From positions 1-18,339 of the forward strand of contig CAAGKF010000077.1 in NCBI GenBank assembly GCA_900770345.1: 18,339 nucleotides of DNA, written 5' to 3'. Shown in pieces: positions 1 through 8,205 of the stretch (position 1 is its first letter; the number at the start of each line of letters is the position of its first letter). A program made the translations under genes and the position numbers. The notes under the pieces were generated by a model, which did no database searches, was not told the DNA's origin, and worked only from the letters and a program-made list of their open reading frames with translations. This stretch comes from Lachnospiraceae bacterium. GTDB taxonomy: Bacteria; Bacillota; Clostridia; Lachnospirales; Lachnospiraceae.

Positions 1-2
1 CT

Positions 3-2111
3 GCACTGGATGCTGAAACGCCTCTTGGCAGCAGAGTCAATATGGCCTATACATCTTCCATTGTCATGTACGGCAATGCAGAAGGTGTGGTTGTCGAAAC
101 AGGGATGCACACAGAGGTTGGTCAGATTGCCAGCCTATTGGATAACCAAGATGATTTAGACACGCCGTTAAATCAGAAACTGAATGCAGTAGGCAAAACG
201 CTGAGCATTGTTGGTCTGATCGTTTGTATTGTGATCTTTGTAATCGGTTCGCTATACAGACGGCCTTGGATTCCATTGTTGATGACAGCAGTTTCCCTCG
301 CAATTTCGATTATTCCGGAAGGACTTCCGGCTACTGCGACGATTGTGATGGCTCTTGGCGTTCAGCGCATGGCAAAGCAGAACGCCATCATACGCAAGCT
401 TCCCGCCGTTGAGACCCTGGGAAGCGCCACGGTGATTTGTTGCGACAAAACCGGCACTTTGACACAGAATCGAATGACGGTGACGCATATCGCACTTGGA
501 GCCGACATTCAAAAAGGAGAGGTGTTACCAATTGAAGGGGGCTTGGACTTCCCGTCAGAAGGTCGTGAACTTCTTTCCGCTGCTGTACTGTGTAACAATG
601 CCTCTTTAGACCCGGATCGTGCCGGAGCGTTCATAGGTGATCCGACAGAAGGTGCTTTGCTCTTATTCGCAAACCGGTATGGAATTGATATCGATTCTCT
701 GGAAGAAACAATGCCAAGAGTCTTTGAACAGCCATTTGACTCCGTTCGTAAGCGAATGACGACGGTTCATCAATCAGGATCCGAGATCGTGGCCTATACC
801 AAAGGTGCTGTCGAGGAATTGCTGCCGCTATGCTCGCGAATTTTGACGAAACAGGGTGTTCGGGATATGACGGACGCAGACCGCGGCCAAATTCTTGATC
901 TGTGCCTGCGAATGTCAGAAGAAGCGCTCCGTGTACTCGGGTTTGCAAAAAGAACGCTAAGCTATGTTCCGGAAAATGAAAATGACAATGTGGAAGAGGA
1001 TCTGACCTTTATCGGTATGACCGGTATGATCGATCCACCCCGCAAAGAAGTCATCAAGGCGGTGGAGACCTGCCATTCCGCTGGCATTCGGGTCATTATG
1101 ATTACGGGTGACCATAAGGTCACTGCTCTTGAAATCGCAAGGCAGCTGCATATTTTCCGGGAAGGCAATACAGTGGTCACCGGACCGGAACTAAATCATA
1201 TGGATGACGAACAGTTGAAGGAGGCGGTTAAGACAGCGGCTGTATTCGCCCGTGTTTCTCCTTCCGACAAACTCCGTATTATCAAAGCGCTGCAGGCATG
1301 CGGTGAAGTCGCTGCGATGACCGGAGACGGAGTCAATGATTCACCTGCTTTGAAAGCCGCGGATATCGGCGTTGCAATGGGTAAATCCGGAACCGACGTG
1401 GCGAAGGACGCCTCTGATATGATCCTGATGGACGATAACTTCACGACCATCGAATACGCCATTCGAGAGGGACGGCGAATTTACCGCAACATTCAGAAAG
1501 TCATTCAGTTTTTGCTTGCCGGAAACATCGCAGAAATCCTTACTTTGTTCATTGCGACCTTATTTAACTGGGACGCCCCGATTTTAGCGGTGCAGATTCT
1601 TCTCGTGAATCTAATTACCGATACGCTTCCAGCTCTTGCCCTTGGCGTAGACCCTGCCAGCAAGAATATCATGAAGCGTAAACCGGTAAAATCCGGTACG
1701 CTTTTTGAGAAAGGATTAGTCGTTCGGGTTGTTTTACATGGAGCATTTATCTCCGCAGCGACTATCGGTGCATTTCAGGTGGGCGTACATATGGAAAGTT
1801 ACGCGGTCGGTATGACAATGGCGTTCCTTGTTTTGTCGATTTCTCAGCTCCTGCATGCGCTTAATCAGAGGTCGAATACAGAATCGATCTTCTCAACCGG
1901 GAATGGCCACAACCCACACCTTTTACTTTCAATTGTGGCATCGGCACTCGTGCTAATGATTATCTTGCTGGTTCCGTATTTCAGAACGGTATTCAGTCTT
2001 TGCTTGCTTACGGCAAGGGAATGGGGATTTGTTCTCCTTTTCTCCGTCCTGCCGCTGTTAGCGGTTGAAATAAGCAAGATGATTGTCCGCTGTGTAAGGA
2101 AAAATCCTTAA
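3..2111 (+). CDS. P-type Ca2+-ATPase (SERCA-like, type IIA), 5' end cut by window
   Basis: ATP-driven cation pump of the plasma membrane, most likely exporting Ca2+. The frame is open from base 3, so the gene starts outside the window; M1, M2 and the actuator TGES loop are missing. Counting from base 3, visible parts are the M4 motif PEGLP, the phosphorylation motif CDKTGTLTQN (Asp at 444-446, residue 148), the nucleotide-domain KGA motif, the hinge sequences MITGDH and MTGDGVND, and C-terminal membrane helices. M5 carries GNIAE and M6 carries NLITD. Together with the Glu of PEGLP these match the Asn/Glu, Asn/Thr/Asp and Glu ligands of both Ca2+ sites in SERCA, whereas PMCA and SPCA pumps lack one site. 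An H+ or Na+/K+ pump is less likely. The next gene begins 70 bp downstream in the same direction. Confidence 0.93.
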   Translation, partial: ALDAETPLGSRVNMAYTSSIVMYGNAEGVVVETGMHTEVGQIASLLDNQDDLDTPLNQKLNAVGKTLSIVGLIVCIVIFVIGSLYRRPWIPLLMTAVSLAISIIPEGLPATATIVMALGVQRMAKQNAIIRKLPAVETLGSATVICCDKTGTLTQNRMTVTHIALGADIQKGEVLPIEGGLDFPSEGRELLSAAVLCNNASLDPDRAGAFIGDPTEGALLLFANRYGIDIDSLEETMPRVFEQPFDSVRKRMTTVHQSGSEIVAYTKGAVEELLPLCSRILTKQGVRDMTDADRGQILDLCLRMSEEALRVLGFAKRTLSYVPENENDNVEEDLTFIGMTGMIDPPRKEVIKAVETCHSAGIRVIMITGDHKVTALEIARQLHIFREGNTVVTGPELNHMDDEQLKEAVKTAAVFARVSPSDKLRIIKALQACGEVAAMTGDGVNDSPALKAADIGVAMGKSGTDVAKDASDMILMDDNFTTIEYAIREGRRIYRNIQKVIQFLLAGNIAEILTLFIATLFNWDAPILAVQILLVNLITDTLPALALGVDPASKNIMKRKPVKSGTLFEKGLVVRVVLHGAFISAATIGAFQVGVHMESYAVGMTMAFLVLSISQLLHALNQRSNTESIFSTGNGHNPHLLLSIVASALVLMIILLVPYFRTVFSLCLLTAREWGFVLLFSVLPLLAVEISKMIVRCVRKNP

Positions 2112-2116
2112 CAGTG

Positions 2117-2155
2117 AGTTTGCAAACTATGTTAACACGCCATACAGAGTATGGC
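2117..2155 (+). promoter_or_regulatory. Palindrome and tight hairpin between the ATPase and MscS-like genes
   Basis: Two structures lie in the 70-bp gap. AGTTTGCAAACT (2117-2128) is a perfect 12-bp palindrome. GCCATAC-aga-GTATGGC (2139-2155) is a perfect 7-bp stem with a 3-base loop. No U-tract follows, so this is not a standard intrinsic terminator. It could be an RNA processing or stability element between cistrons, or a protein site. The next gene's ribosome binding site (AGGAGG near 2169) starts about 14 bases later. Confidence 0.4.
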
Positions 2156-2181
2156 AGAAATAAAATTAGGAGGTATTCCCC

Positions 2182-3372
2182 ATGAAGGAAATGTTCACAT
2201 CTTTTTTAAGCACAGGAGTATGGGCTATCATTAAATCCATTTTGCTCTTGATCCTCGCCTTTATTGCGGCGAAAATTGTCAAATCCCTTGTTGTCAAGTT
2301 GTTCACCAAAACCAAGCTGAATGCATTGCTTGGCAAATCTGATGCGGCCGAAGAAGGCCGAGATAAAACCATTGAATTTATTGGCAAACTAATGTATTTG
2401 CTGGTTTTCCTCCTGTTTGTACCGGGAATTTTTGAGAGTCTTGGGATGCAGGAAGTATCTTCCCCCATTCTCAATCTTTTGAATACCATGTGGGGCTATC
2501 TGCCGAATATTCTGGCGGCAGTTGTGGTATTGTGCGTAGGCTTCTTTATTGCCAAACTTGTTCGTGAGCTTCTGATTCCGGTGTTTAACAAGATCAAAGT
2601 AAACCGCTTGCAGGAAAAAGCAGGGATAGAAGTGGCAGATTCTGCAAAGCTGTCCAACACCCTTGCCTATATCGTCTATGCACTGATTTTGATTCCGGTG
2701 ATCATCACATCACTGCGGGTGCTGAATATTCAGGCAATTTCGGAGCCTGCCATTAGTATGCTGGATATTATCTTCGGCTTTATCCCCAATATTTTGGCGG
2801 CACTGATCATCATTATCATTGGCTGTATGGTTGCAAAATTTGCCGGCAACATCGTAGAAAGTATGATCGCTTCCGCTGGTTTGGACATCAAGCTCTCCAA
2901 GCTCCTTGATGGGAAAGCCAGCCGATTCACCCTTTCTAAAGTAATTGGTACGATTGTTCACACGGTAATGGTTATCTTCTTTATCGTGGAAAGCTTCAGC
3001 ATTCTTCACTTGCAGGTTGTAACAGATATTGGAGAGGCTATTATCGGTTATATGCCTTATGTCCTTGCCGCTGTTCTGATTCTGATCGCTTGCTATATCT
3101 GCAACGCAATGGTTCAGAAAGCACTCCAGAAGAACGGACATACCACATCCGCTTTGATTTGCAAATGGGCCATTTACCTGATTGGAGGTTTTATGGTACT
3201 CAGCGAACTGGGAATCGCTAAGAACATTGTGAATACAGCATTTGTACTGATTGTAGCAGCACTCGCCATTGCTTTTGCCATTTCCTTTGGGATTGGAGGA
3301 AAAGATTTTGCCGGAAGAACCCTTAAAAAATTGGAAGGAAAGTATGACCATAAGCATGATTCGAAAGAGTAA
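2182..3372 (+). CDS. MscS-related membrane protein with three TM_helix repeats
   Basis: Multi-span membrane protein resembling the 'conserved TM helix' branch of small-conductance mechanosensitive channels (CmpX-like). Three internal copies of a helix of the form (W/F/I)G(Y/F)xPxxLAA start near residues 104, 198 and 288, a period of about 90 residues; the first two share PNILAA. Near the C-terminus the hydrophobic stretch ending in FGIGGKDFA resembles the Gly/Ala-rich end of the MscS pore helix and the GGKD/GGRD turn after it. A full MscS beta domain is absent; the protein ends in a charged tail. The start is set by AGGAGG about 8 bases upstream of ATG. It sits between a Ca2+ pump and lipid-related genes, so a role in osmotic or envelope stress is plausible. 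Gating and ion selectivity cannot be read from sequence. Confidence 0.82.
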   Translation: MKEMFTSFLSTGVWAIIKSILLLILAFIAAKIVKSLVVKLFTKTKLNALLGKSDAAEEGRDKTIEFIGKLMYLLVFLLFVPGIFESLGMQEVSSPILNLLNTMWGYLPNILAAVVVLCVGFFIAKLVRELLIPVFNKIKVNRLQEKAGIEVADSAKLSNTLAYIVYALILIPVIITSLRVLNIQAISEPAISMLDIIFGFIPNILAALIIIIIGCMVAKFAGNIVESMIASAGLDIKLSKLLDGKASRFTLSKVIGTIVHTVMVIFFIVESFSILHLQVVTDIGEAIIGYMPYVLAAVLILIACYICNAMVQKALQKNGHTTSALICKWAIYLIGGFMVLSELGIAKNIVNTAFVLIVAALAIAFAISFGIGGKDFAGRTLKKLEGKYDHKHDSKE

Positions 3373-3418
3373 TTCGTTTGTATCCTTCAAACAAATTGAT
3401 TAGAAAGGAGATCAGATT

Positions 3419-4075
3419 ATGATCCGTACAAATGTTGTAGAATTAACGGTTATTCCGGCAATTGCCTACCGGCAAAAACTACCCTCCGGCGATATAGGTA
3501 TCACCATTCTGTGCTACGGTGTGGCACAGCCCGGTCTGGCTACCATCAGTAAGACCAGCGGAGATGCAATTATCAGCGCAAACACTCCGAAAGGACTCTA
3601 CCCGGCGGAAGCGTTTCAGGAAGCAATCACCCTGACCAATGGAATGCCATACCGCAGACAGAAGAGCGTACAGGTCAAAGAGGTGATTGTTCTTGAAGCA
3701 GCAGAAGAAGAGCTGCAAGAGGAACCGGCAGAATTAGAGGATGTGTCCTTTGTAGTAGATAGTCCGGAATACCAGCGTCTGGTGGACCGATACACCGATA
3801 AAAACGGTCGGCTTTCCTACGAACTTTTGAATCGAGAACTGATTCAGACCGCCCACGCCAGTGGGCAGGTGCGAATTATGATTGAGGAAAAAGCCACAGC
3901 GGATGAAATTCGGGTTCAGACCGTCAAGGCTCAACTTCGGAATTTGACCCAGAAGCCCTCTCTGACCGATGCTCAGGTGGCAAAAATGATTGAACTGCTG
4001 GACGAAACCAGTTCCAAAGGCGTACTTCGTCCACTGAATGACGAAATCCGTAAATGGTTACGGACAGGAAAGTAA
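3419..4075 (+). CDS. Unrecognised 218-residue protein, two-part architecture
   Basis: I do not recognise this family. It has a good ribosome binding site (AAAGGAG about 8 bases before ATG) and reads cleanly in one frame. Residues 1 to about 90 look beta-rich, with alternating hydrophobics and several Gly/Pro turns, and include an ITILCYG segment. An acidic linker (EEELQEEPAELED) follows, then a mostly helical, charged C-terminal half (about 115-218) ending in a basic helix. There is no signal peptide, membrane helix or Cys/His metal site, so it is probably cytoplasmic and soluble. It lies 46 bp after the MscS-like gene and 49 bp before the radical SAM gene, which suggests co-transcription. 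A partner or regulator for one of these neighbours is possible but unsupported by any motif. Confidence 0.75.
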   Translation: MIRTNVVELTVIPAIAYRQKLPSGDIGITILCYGVAQPGLATISKTSGDAIISANTPKGLYPAEAFQEAITLTNGMPYRRQKSVQVKEVIVLEAAEEELQEEPAELEDVSFVVDSPEYQRLVDRYTDKNGRLSYELLNRELIQTAHASGQVRIMIEEKATADEIRVQTVKAQLRNLTQKPSLTDAQVAKMIELLDETSSKGVLRPLNDEIRKWLRTGK

Positions 4076-4124
4076 AAACTTTGTTTCAAAATATAATAAT
4101 ACATTATTAAAAGGAGAGATTGGC

Positions 4125-5492
4125 ATGGGTATTGCTAATCAAGTAAAGAAAACAGCATTACGGACAGCCTTTAGCTATTTGGAAAAGAATCCAGAGGAAA
4201 ATGCAATCAAACTGTTGAATTGGGTGGATAAGCTTGCGGGAGAAGGTCCCGACAGTTTTCAACCCCAGCGTGAGGCTATCCGCAAAGTTCTGGAGGATCC
4301 GAACAACAACATGTACCAGCTCATTATGAGTGTTATGAAAGACATCAACACCGATGTACTGAAGGCTACTTTTGAAAACTTCTTCCTGAATGCCAACATT
4401 ATTGGCTGGCCTCGTCAGGAGGAGTGTCGCAAGAAATACGGCTGCAACATCCCGTGGGCTATCCTATTAGATCCCACCTCCGCCTGCAATCTGCACTGCA
4501 CCGGCTGTTGGGCAGCAGAATACGGCAACAAACTGAATCTGACCTTTGACGAAATCGATTCAATCATCCGCCAAGGAAAGGAACTGGGCGTTTACATGTA
4601 CATATATACCGGTGGCGAGCCTTTGGTGCGAAAAAAAGACATTATTGCCCTGTGTGAAAAACACTCAGACTGTCAGTTTCTGTCTTTCACCAATGCAACA
4701 CTGATTGATGAGGCTTTTGCTGACGAAATGCTGAGAGTAAAGAACTTTATCCCTGCCATATCCCTGGAGGGCTTTGAAATGGCCACCGATGGCCGTCGAG
4801 GTCAGGGCGTCTACCAGAAAGTTATCAGAGCCATGGAGATCCTGAACGCAAAGCACCTGCCCTTTGGTATATCCGCCTGCTATACCAGTGCTAACCTTGA
4901 TTCAATCAGTTCCTACGAATTTATGGATCACATCATAAAGCTGGGTGCCAAGTTCATCTGGTATTTCCACTATATGCCCGTGGGCAATGACGCCAGTCCC
5001 GAACTGCTGCCGACCCCCGAGCAGCGGGAATTCATGTACCACCGTATCCGTGATATCCGGGCTACCAAGCCAATTTTCGCTATGGACTTCCAGAACGACG
5101 GTGAGTATGTGGGCGGCTGTATCGCCGGTGGACGCCGCTATCTGCACATCAACGCAAACGGCGATGCGGATCCCTGTGTATTCATCCACTACTCCGACTC
5201 CAACATCCGTGAAAAGACTTTGTTGGAGTGTCTGCAGGGTCCCGTCTTCATGGCTTATCATGATGGACAGCCCTTCAATGAGAATATGCTGCGCCCCTGT
5301 CCTATGCTGGAAAACCCGGAGAAGCTGCGGAAAATTATTGCTGAAACCGGTGCTCATTCTACAGATATGCAGTCTCCCGAAAGCGTGGAGCATCTGTGTG
5401 CGAAATGCGATGCCTATGCTAAAAACTGGGTCGGCACTGCGGACAAACTGTGGGAGTGCAGTTGTAATCGCAAGGCAGAAAAGAAACAGTAA
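4125..5492 (+). CDS. Radical SAM enzyme with Cys-rich (SPASM/twitch-like) C-terminus
   Basis: Cytoplasmic [4Fe-4S]/S-adenosylmethionine enzyme of 455 residues. An in-frame ATG at 4038 overlaps the previous gene and has no ribosome binding site. ATG 4125, behind AAGGAGAG, is the better start. An N-terminal helical region (about 1-110) precedes the radical SAM core: cluster motif C121-x3-C125-x2-C128 (CNLHCTGC), then TGGEP at about 162-166. C-terminal cysteines include C332, C351, a CP motif, the CAKC pair and ECSC at the end, consistent with one or two auxiliary Fe-S clusters. There is no peptide-recognition domain and no precursor peptide nearby, so a RiPP maturase is less likely. The lipid genes downstream make radical SAM lipid enzymes (membrane-spanning lipid synthase or tetraether synthase type) a candidate match. 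Family is firm; substrate is inference. Confidence 0.88.
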   Translation: MGIANQVKKTALRTAFSYLEKNPEENAIKLLNWVDKLAGEGPDSFQPQREAIRKVLEDPNNNMYQLIMSVMKDINTDVLKATFENFFLNANIIGWPRQEECRKKYGCNIPWAILLDPTSACNLHCTGCWAAEYGNKLNLTFDEIDSIIRQGKELGVYMYIYTGGEPLVRKKDIIALCEKHSDCQFLSFTNATLIDEAFADEMLRVKNFIPAISLEGFEMATDGRRGQGVYQKVIRAMEILNAKHLPFGISACYTSANLDSISSYEFMDHIIKLGAKFIWYFHYMPVGNDASPELLPTPEQREFMYHRIRDIRATKPIFAMDFQNDGEYVGGCIAGGRRYLHINANGDADPCVFIHYSDSNIREKTLLECLQGPVFMAYHDGQPFNENMLRPCPMLENPEKLRKIIAETGAHSTDMQSPESVEHLCAKCDAYAKNWVGTADKLWECSCNRKAEKKQ

Positions 5493-5518
5493 TCATTTTA
5501 CCAAGAAGAGGAGCAACT

Positions 5519-6127
5519 ATGAGCAGAAAAGGCACTTTATTATCCGGAATTAAGAAATTGGATAGGATCACTCCTACTGCGGATGAAAAAACAGCCAGCG
5601 AATACCTCTGCAATGACGGAACGGCTCAAATCGATGTGAATCTTTATAAGGGCGTAGACATATTTAATCTCTTATCATATGGAAAACAGCGGGATTTGAA
5701 CAACGATATCTATGAGCTGATTGACACGAAACTGTATACAATTCCGCTTAAATACCCTATCCGAATCTGTTTTCACGGATGTGTGCCCGATCCGCAGATT
5801 CAAGATGAGATTCGCAAAACAATTCAGGAGCACTATACATTTCTCTTGCGAGACAAGAAGGAGGATCTGCGGATCAATCTGCTCAAAACAATCGGAATGA
5901 CCATATTCGGCGTGATTCTACTGACAATCTATTTTACTTTGGAATTGACTTCATCGAATCCGGTCTTTATGGAGTTTTTAAGTATCGCCGGATGGGTTGC
6001 TGCATGGGAAGCAGTGGATAGCTGGCTCCTGCAGCGAAAAGCGCTCCGTATAGAATACTTGAATGTTGGACAAGCGGCTTTGAGTGAGGTTTCTTTTGAA
6101 AAAGAAAACCAAGAAGCAACCTTATAA
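5519..6127 (+). CDS. Unrecognised protein with two transmembrane helices
   Basis: I do not recognise the family. The 202-residue protein has a soluble N-terminal part (1-120) with two Cys (85 and 88, ICFHGC), a first membrane helix at about 121-142, a second at about 149-170 and a charged C-terminal tail. Both ends are probably cytoplasmic, since basic residues flank the helices on the soluble sides. GAGGAG lies about 5 bases upstream of ATG. It begins 26 bp after the radical SAM stop codon, the shortest gap in this run, so the two are almost certainly co-transcribed. It may act as a membrane partner or docking protein for that enzyme. That is a guess from position only. Confidence 0.72.
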   Translation: MSRKGTLLSGIKKLDRITPTADEKTASEYLCNDGTAQIDVNLYKGVDIFNLLSYGKQRDLNNDIYELIDTKLYTIPLKYPIRICFHGCVPDPQIQDEIRKTIQEHYTFLLRDKKEDLRINLLKTIGMTIFGVILLTIYFTLELTSSNPVFMEFLSIAGWVAAWEAVDSWLLQRKALRIEYLNVGQAALSEVSFEKENQEATL

Positions 6128-6142
6128 GAAGCCGCTGTCCGG

Positions 6143-6169
6143 CCTTTTAAGGCATCACGAATTAAAAGG
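6143..6169 (+). other. Hairpin after the two-helix protein gene
   Basis: CCTTTTAA (6143-6150) and TTAAAAGG (6162-6169) form a perfect 8-bp stem with an 11-base loop, 16 bases after the preceding stop codon. No U-run follows, so it is a weak terminator at best. It may mark the 3' end of the upstream operon. Confidence 0.3.
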
Positions 6170-6220
6170 TGTTTACAATAAATAAGGTTACGTGAGATCG
6201 TATCATTCCTTAAAGAGAAC

Positions 6221-6364
6221 ATGCTTGTTAAAAGCGAAATCCCCTGCCGAGATTTTTTGAACGGTTATATCGGACTGCTCTTTGGCACTTCGGTCGGTCC
6301 TGATGCCATCGGAGTATGGGGCTTCGGTAAGCAAGTAATTTTTGCTGCTGATACAGCAAAATAA
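6221..6364 (+). CDS. Doubtful 47-residue micro-ORF upstream of pckA
   Basis: The 273-bp gap before pckA contains an open frame that runs from about 6182 and has an ATG at 6221. It encodes a plausible peptide with a Gly-rich hydrophobic middle (NGYIGLLFGTSVGPDAIGVW) and ends 36 bp before pckA. The ribosome binding site is poor (AAAGAG, close to ATG), and the frame is open for about 13 codons upstream of any ATG. It could be a short gene, the relic of a larger one, or chance. No family was recognised. Confidence 0.2.
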   Translation: MLVKSEIPCRDFLNGYIGLLFGTSVGPDAIGVWGFGKQVIFAADTAK

Positions 6365-6400
6365 GATATCATTCAAAAAAACATCAGTTGGAGGTACTTT

Positions 6401-7975
6401 ATGAAACAACTTACATCGTATGAGTTAGATATTGCCGGCAACGGACAGGTATACCGCAATCTTTCAATCCCAGCTTTGGTAGAAAAGGCGTTGGAACGTA
6501 ACGAAGGAACTCTTTCCGACAAGGGTGCTTTAGTGGTAGAAACGGGAAAATACACAGGACGAAGCCCCGACGATAAATTTATTGTGGATACACCTGCGGT
6601 GCATGACAGTATTGCTTGGGGCAAAATCAATGTTCCGATTGAAGAAAATAAATATCGGTTGATCCGCCAAAAGATGCTGGCTTATCTGCAAGGCAAGGAA
6701 CTGTTTGTATTCGACGGATTTGCCGGAGCAGATCCCAAATACACACAAAAATTCCGTGTTATTAACGAGCTGGCAAGCCAGAATTTGTTCATCCACCAAC
6801 TTCTGATTCGTCCTGACGAAAAAGAACTGGAAAACTATACACCGGATTATACAATTATCGCAGCTCCCGGATTTCAATGTGTACCCGAGATTGATGGCGT
6901 TCACAGTGAGGCAGCTATTATAATCAACTATGAGGTTCATGAGGTATTGATCGCCGGCAGCCGGTACAGCGGAGAAATCAAAAAAAGCATCTTTTCCGTT
7001 ATGAATTATGTTTTGCCGCAAAAGGGAATCCTGCCGATGCATTGCTCGGCAAACATCGGAACAAATGGAGACAGCGCTGTGTTTTTCGGTCTGTCCGGCA
7101 CTGGCAAGACCACGTTGTCCGCTGATCCTTCCCGCCGACTGATTGGCGACGATGAGCACGGCTGGTCGGAAGATGGATTGTTTAACATTGAGGGCGGCTG
7201 CTATGCGAAATGTATCGGGCTGAAGTGCGAACAGGAGCCGGAGATTTACGATGCAATCCGTTTCGGCACATTGCTGGAAAATGTAGTGCTAGACGAAAAC
7301 GGCAAGCCGGATTATGACAACGGTTCGCTGACAGAAAATACCCGAGCGGGTTATCCGATCGACTATATTCCCAATGCGGCCATTCCGGGGATCGGCGGTC
7401 ATCCTAAGACGGTTATTTTCCTGACTGCCGATGCGTTTGGGGTTCTTCCGCCTATTGCAAAACTGGATAATGACATGGCCATGTATCATTTTGTGTCCGG
7501 CTATACCAGCAAGCTTGCGGGTACAGAAAGAGGAATCACCGAGCCGGTGACCACCTTCTCCACCCTGTTTGGCGCACCGTTCTTCCCCATGAACGCATCG
7601 GTTTATGCGACGATGCTCGGGAAAAAATTAGAGGAAACCGGTGCGAATGTATTTCTTGTCAATACGGGATGGTGCGGCGGTGCTGCCGGAACCGTGCCGA
7701 GGATGAAGCTGAAGTATACCCGTGCAATGGTATCGGCTGCAATTGCCGGAGAACTGAACCATGTGGAATATGAGTTGGATCCGATTTTCAATGTTTATGT
7801 TCCCAAATCCTGCCCGAATGTCCCTTTGGAAATTCTGAAACCAAAGAATGTATGGAAAGACGCTGCAGCTTACGAAAAAGCTGCTCGTTTGTTGGCAACA
7901 AAGTTTGCACAGAACTTTGCGGCAAAGTATCCGGATATGCCGGAGAATATTGTGAAAGCGGGTCCGCGGGGATGA
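6401..7975 (+). CDS. pckA: Phosphoenolpyruvate carboxykinase (ATP)
   Basis: Catalyses oxaloacetate + ATP to PEP + CO2 + ADP in the cytoplasm. In anaerobes it often runs towards oxaloacetate, conserving ATP. At 524 residues it is full length for the ATP-dependent family. Visible signatures are RSPDDKF near 54-60, the P-loop GLSGTGKT at 230-237, the metal-binding motif LIGDDEHGW with D250 and D251, followed by FNIEGGCYAKC, and the downstream adenine/ribose region TRAGYPIDYIP. GGAGG lies about 7 bases before ATG. The gene stands alone: 273 bp from its upstream neighbour and 230 bp from cdsA, which has its own promoter. Its placement between two sets of membrane genes is unusual, and no functional link is obvious. 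Confidence 0.97.
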   Translation: MKQLTSYELDIAGNGQVYRNLSIPALVEKALERNEGTLSDKGALVVETGKYTGRSPDDKFIVDTPAVHDSIAWGKINVPIEENKYRLIRQKMLAYLQGKELFVFDGFAGADPKYTQKFRVINELASQNLFIHQLLIRPDEKELENYTPDYTIIAAPGFQCVPEIDGVHSEAAIIINYEVHEVLIAGSRYSGEIKKSIFSVMNYVLPQKGILPMHCSANIGTNGDSAVFFGLSGTGKTTLSADPSRRLIGDDEHGWSEDGLFNIEGGCYAKCIGLKCEQEPEIYDAIRFGTLLENVVLDENGKPDYDNGSLTENTRAGYPIDYIPNAAIPGIGGHPKTVIFLTADAFGVLPPIAKLDNDMAMYHFVSGYTSKLAGTERGITEPVTTFSTLFGAPFFPMNASVYATMLGKKLEETGANVFLVNTGWCGGAAGTVPRMKLKYTRAMVSAAIAGELNHVEYELDPIFNVYVPKSCPNVPLEILKPKNVWKDAAAYEKAARLLATKFAQNFAAKYPDMPENIVKAGPRG

Positions 7976-8039
7976 CCGGTAAGCTGTAGAAAAGGGTAAG
8001 AAAGGTTTTAAAAACGGTATACGGCCGATGATGCGGATT

Positions 8040-8068
8040 TTGTCAAAAAAATTTGCGCACCGTATATA
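8040..8068 (+). promoter_or_regulatory. Predicted sigma-A promoter of the cdsA-plsA-hydrolase operon
   Basis: TTGTCA (8040-8045) and TATATA (8063-8068) are separated by exactly 17 bases, matching the -35 consensus at 5 of 6 and the -10 at 4 of 6 positions. A start near 8075 would give a leader of about 130 bases before cdsA. The gap between pckA and cdsA shows no convincing intrinsic terminator. Confidence 0.5.
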
Positions 8069-8205
8069 TGCAAGAAAGATGATAAAATGGAACCGAAACA
8101 GACATTGAACAATATAAAGTTCGCCGGTATGTTTCGTGCTGGGGCAGTAAATCTCTGCTCTCACAAACAGACGATCAATATATCACATATCACAGGGAGA
8201 CTGAT

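Noticed and set aside
4038..4124. Upstream in-frame ATG extending the radical SAM protein by 29 residues
   Set aside because: It overlaps the previous coding sequence, has no ribosome binding site, and its residues look like the translation of a gap; ATG 4125 has AAGGAGAG in front.
4945..5553. 202-codon plus-strand ORF in another frame of the radical SAM gene
   Set aside because: It is an out-of-frame reading of a conserved gene, rich in Ser, Cys and Trp and without any start signal.
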